Below, piece after piece: positions 63,101 to 64,000 of a DNA stretch of 64,000 bases (position 1 is its first letter; the number at the start of each line of letters is the position of its first letter). The translations under genes were made by a program, and so were the position numbers. Below the pieces are notes generated by a model, which worked only from the letters and a program-made list of their open reading frames with translations, searched no databases and was not told the origin of the DNA. Origin of the DNA: Ralstonia pickettii (GTDB taxonomy: Bacteria; Pseudomonadota; Gammaproteobacteria; Burkholderiales; Burkholderiaceae); NCBI RefSeq assembly GCF_016466415.2, contig NZ_CP066772.2, forward strand, positions 930,001-994,000. Reading direction: 5' to 3'.

Positions 63101-64000
63101 TCAGCCAGGCGTCTCCCCGGTCGGGTCAATGGAGGTGCGGTCCTTTCGGTCCGCACGGGGACGGCGTTTGCGCGGGACGGCCGCCTGGCGCGTCATGCCA
63201 AGGTGCCAGCGCAGGAAGCACGTCATCTCGTCTTGCGCGACCGCGCTCATCGCGATCGAGTCATGGCAGGCCTCGTTCACGCGCACGACCTGCGTGACGA
63301 CGCCCGCTTCAATGAGGCACGCTGCATAGCGCTCTGCTTCGGTGCGCAGCAGGTCTTGCGGCGCAGTGAGCAGCAGGGCGGGGGGCAGGCCCTGCAGACG
63401 GCGCGATTCCACCGGCGCGGCATAGGGGTGCACGCGCTCGGTCGGGCGGGGCAGGTACTGGCGATAGCAATCGGCACAGACTTCAGCAGAGTTGTCTGCG
63501 TTGGCCAGGTGGTCGGGGCGCACGCGTGCCATGGTTGGATCGAGCATCGGCGCGATCAGGACCTGTGCACGCAGGTGCGGGCCGCCGCGGTCGCGCGCAA
63601 TCATCGACAGCGCGGCCGACAGGTTGCCGCCGGCGTCATGTCCGGCCACGGCAATGCGGCGACGATCAATACCCCATGCGCCAGCATGGTCCGCCATGCA
63701 GCACAGCGCGGCGTATACATCTTCCGGGGCGGCCGGAAAAGGCGCTGCGGGCGCCAGCGAATAGCCGACCGTCACCACCACCGCCGGCAATGTGGCCGCC
63801 AGGTGGCGCGCCGGCGCATCTGCGTCGTTAATCGAGCCGCGCACGAAACCGCCGCCATGCAGGTACAGCACGCCAGGGCGGCGCAGCGGTGCGGCGGCAT
63901 CGTCGGTGTCCATTTCTGGGCGGAACACACGCAGGCGGATCCGGCCCGCGTAGCCCTGCGTCCAATAGTCTTCGGCCGTGACCTCGCGCGGCAACGGCGC
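63101..64000 (-). CDS. LlpE-like alpha/beta hydrolase-fold protein (partial, N-terminus beyond window)
   Basis: The frame is open to the right edge, so the start lies outside; about 299 residues are visible. The fold is that of the HSL/alpha-beta hydrolase-3 group, with the oxyanion-hole motif YLHGGGFVRG. The nucleophile elbow, normally GDSAGG, reads GHDAGG, with Asp in place of the catalytic Ser. The acid (APQDLLRTEA) and His (EACHDSIAM) positions look present. It is the first visible gene of the RND operon, as llpE is in Burkholderia bpeEF-oprC, where its role is unknown. It ends 115 bases before the adaptor gene. Confidence 0.87.
   Translation of the reverse strand, partial: APLPREVTAEDYWTQGYAGRIRLRVFRPEMDTDDAAAPLRRPGVLYLHGGGFVRGSINDADAPARHLAATLPAVVVTVGYSLAPAAPFPAAPEDVYAALCCMADHAGAWGIDRRRIAVAGHDAGGNLSAALSMIARDRGGPHLRAQVLIAPMLDPTMARVRPDHLANADNSAEVCADCYRQYLPRPTERVHPYAAPVESRRLQGLPPALLLTAPQDLLRTEAERYAACLIEAGVVTQVVRVNEACHDSIAMSAVAQDEMTCFLRWHLGMTRQAAVPRKRRPRADRKDRTSIDPTGETPG

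Overview
The window looks like chromosomal DNA of a high-GC beta-proteobacterium. Ralstonia, or a close Burkholderiales relative, fits best: codons are strongly GC-ending, Shine-Dalgarno sites are AGGAG-type, and the gene families are typical of that group (an LlpE-BpeEF-OprC-like RND operon, a DUF3175 protein, AiiD-type acylase relatives, an RFN-controlled ribB). The genus is an inference from gene content; no rRNA or other marker is present. I saw no tRNA, rRNA, CRISPR array, insertion sequence, phage gene or integrase.

Layout. 1-6.1 kb: cyclic-di-GMP and envelope genes (a degenerate GGDEF-EAL protein cut by the left edge, a YcgR-like PilZ protein, GtrA, a PAS-PAS-GGDEF diguanylate cyclase, PagL). 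6.4-17.8 kb: a four-gene MdtABC-type RND efflux operon with its own outer-membrane channel, divergent from an OmpR/EnvZ-type two-component pair. 17.9-21.5 kb: a DUF333 lipoprotein, an ArnT-like lipid A glycosyltransferase, and an FMN riboswitch ahead of ribB. 21.6-28.8 kb: a divergent catabolic cluster, rpiR-D-aminoacylase-ridA-gntP-eda on the minus strand and PLP deaminase-kdgK on the plus strand. Its enzymes line up into a pathway from an N-acyl-D-amino-sugar acid, for example N-acetyl-D-glucosaminate, to 2-keto-3-deoxygluconate, KDPG, pyruvate and glyceraldehyde-3-phosphate. Two copies of one dyad operator lie around its promoter region. 28.8-36.8 kb: a structured repeat, a penicillin/AHL-acylase-family enzyme, a hybrid sensor kinase, an MFS exporter, small conserved proteins and dodecin. 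36.8-44.2 kb: a divergent AcpA/phospholipase C-type phosphoesterase and di-haem peroxidase, a TerC-CBS-CorC protein, and an EamA transporter with an AraC regulator. 44.4-49.7 kb: baeS-baeR-spy-like envelope stress genes, a universal stress protein, an AraC regulator and two exported small proteins. 50-53.8 kb: a possible small RNA or small ORF, a GAF-PAS-GGDEF-EAL protein and a membrane protein. 53.8-56.7 kb: molybdate genes (modE, a flavodoxin-fold protein, modC, modB) with a ModE-box candidate but no modA. 56.8-64 kb: a second RND operon (LlpE-like, adaptor, pump, channel) that runs off the right edge.

How the genes work together. Envelope defence dominates: two complete tripartite pumps, two sets of envelope-sensing two-component genes, a Spy-like chaperone and two lipid A modifying enzymes. 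A second theme is c-di-GMP signalling (four genes). The most interesting unit is the 21.6-28.8 kb catabolic cluster, which reads as a self-contained regulon with transporter, deacylase, deaminase, imine hydrolase, kinase, aldolase and a sugar-phosphate-type regulator.
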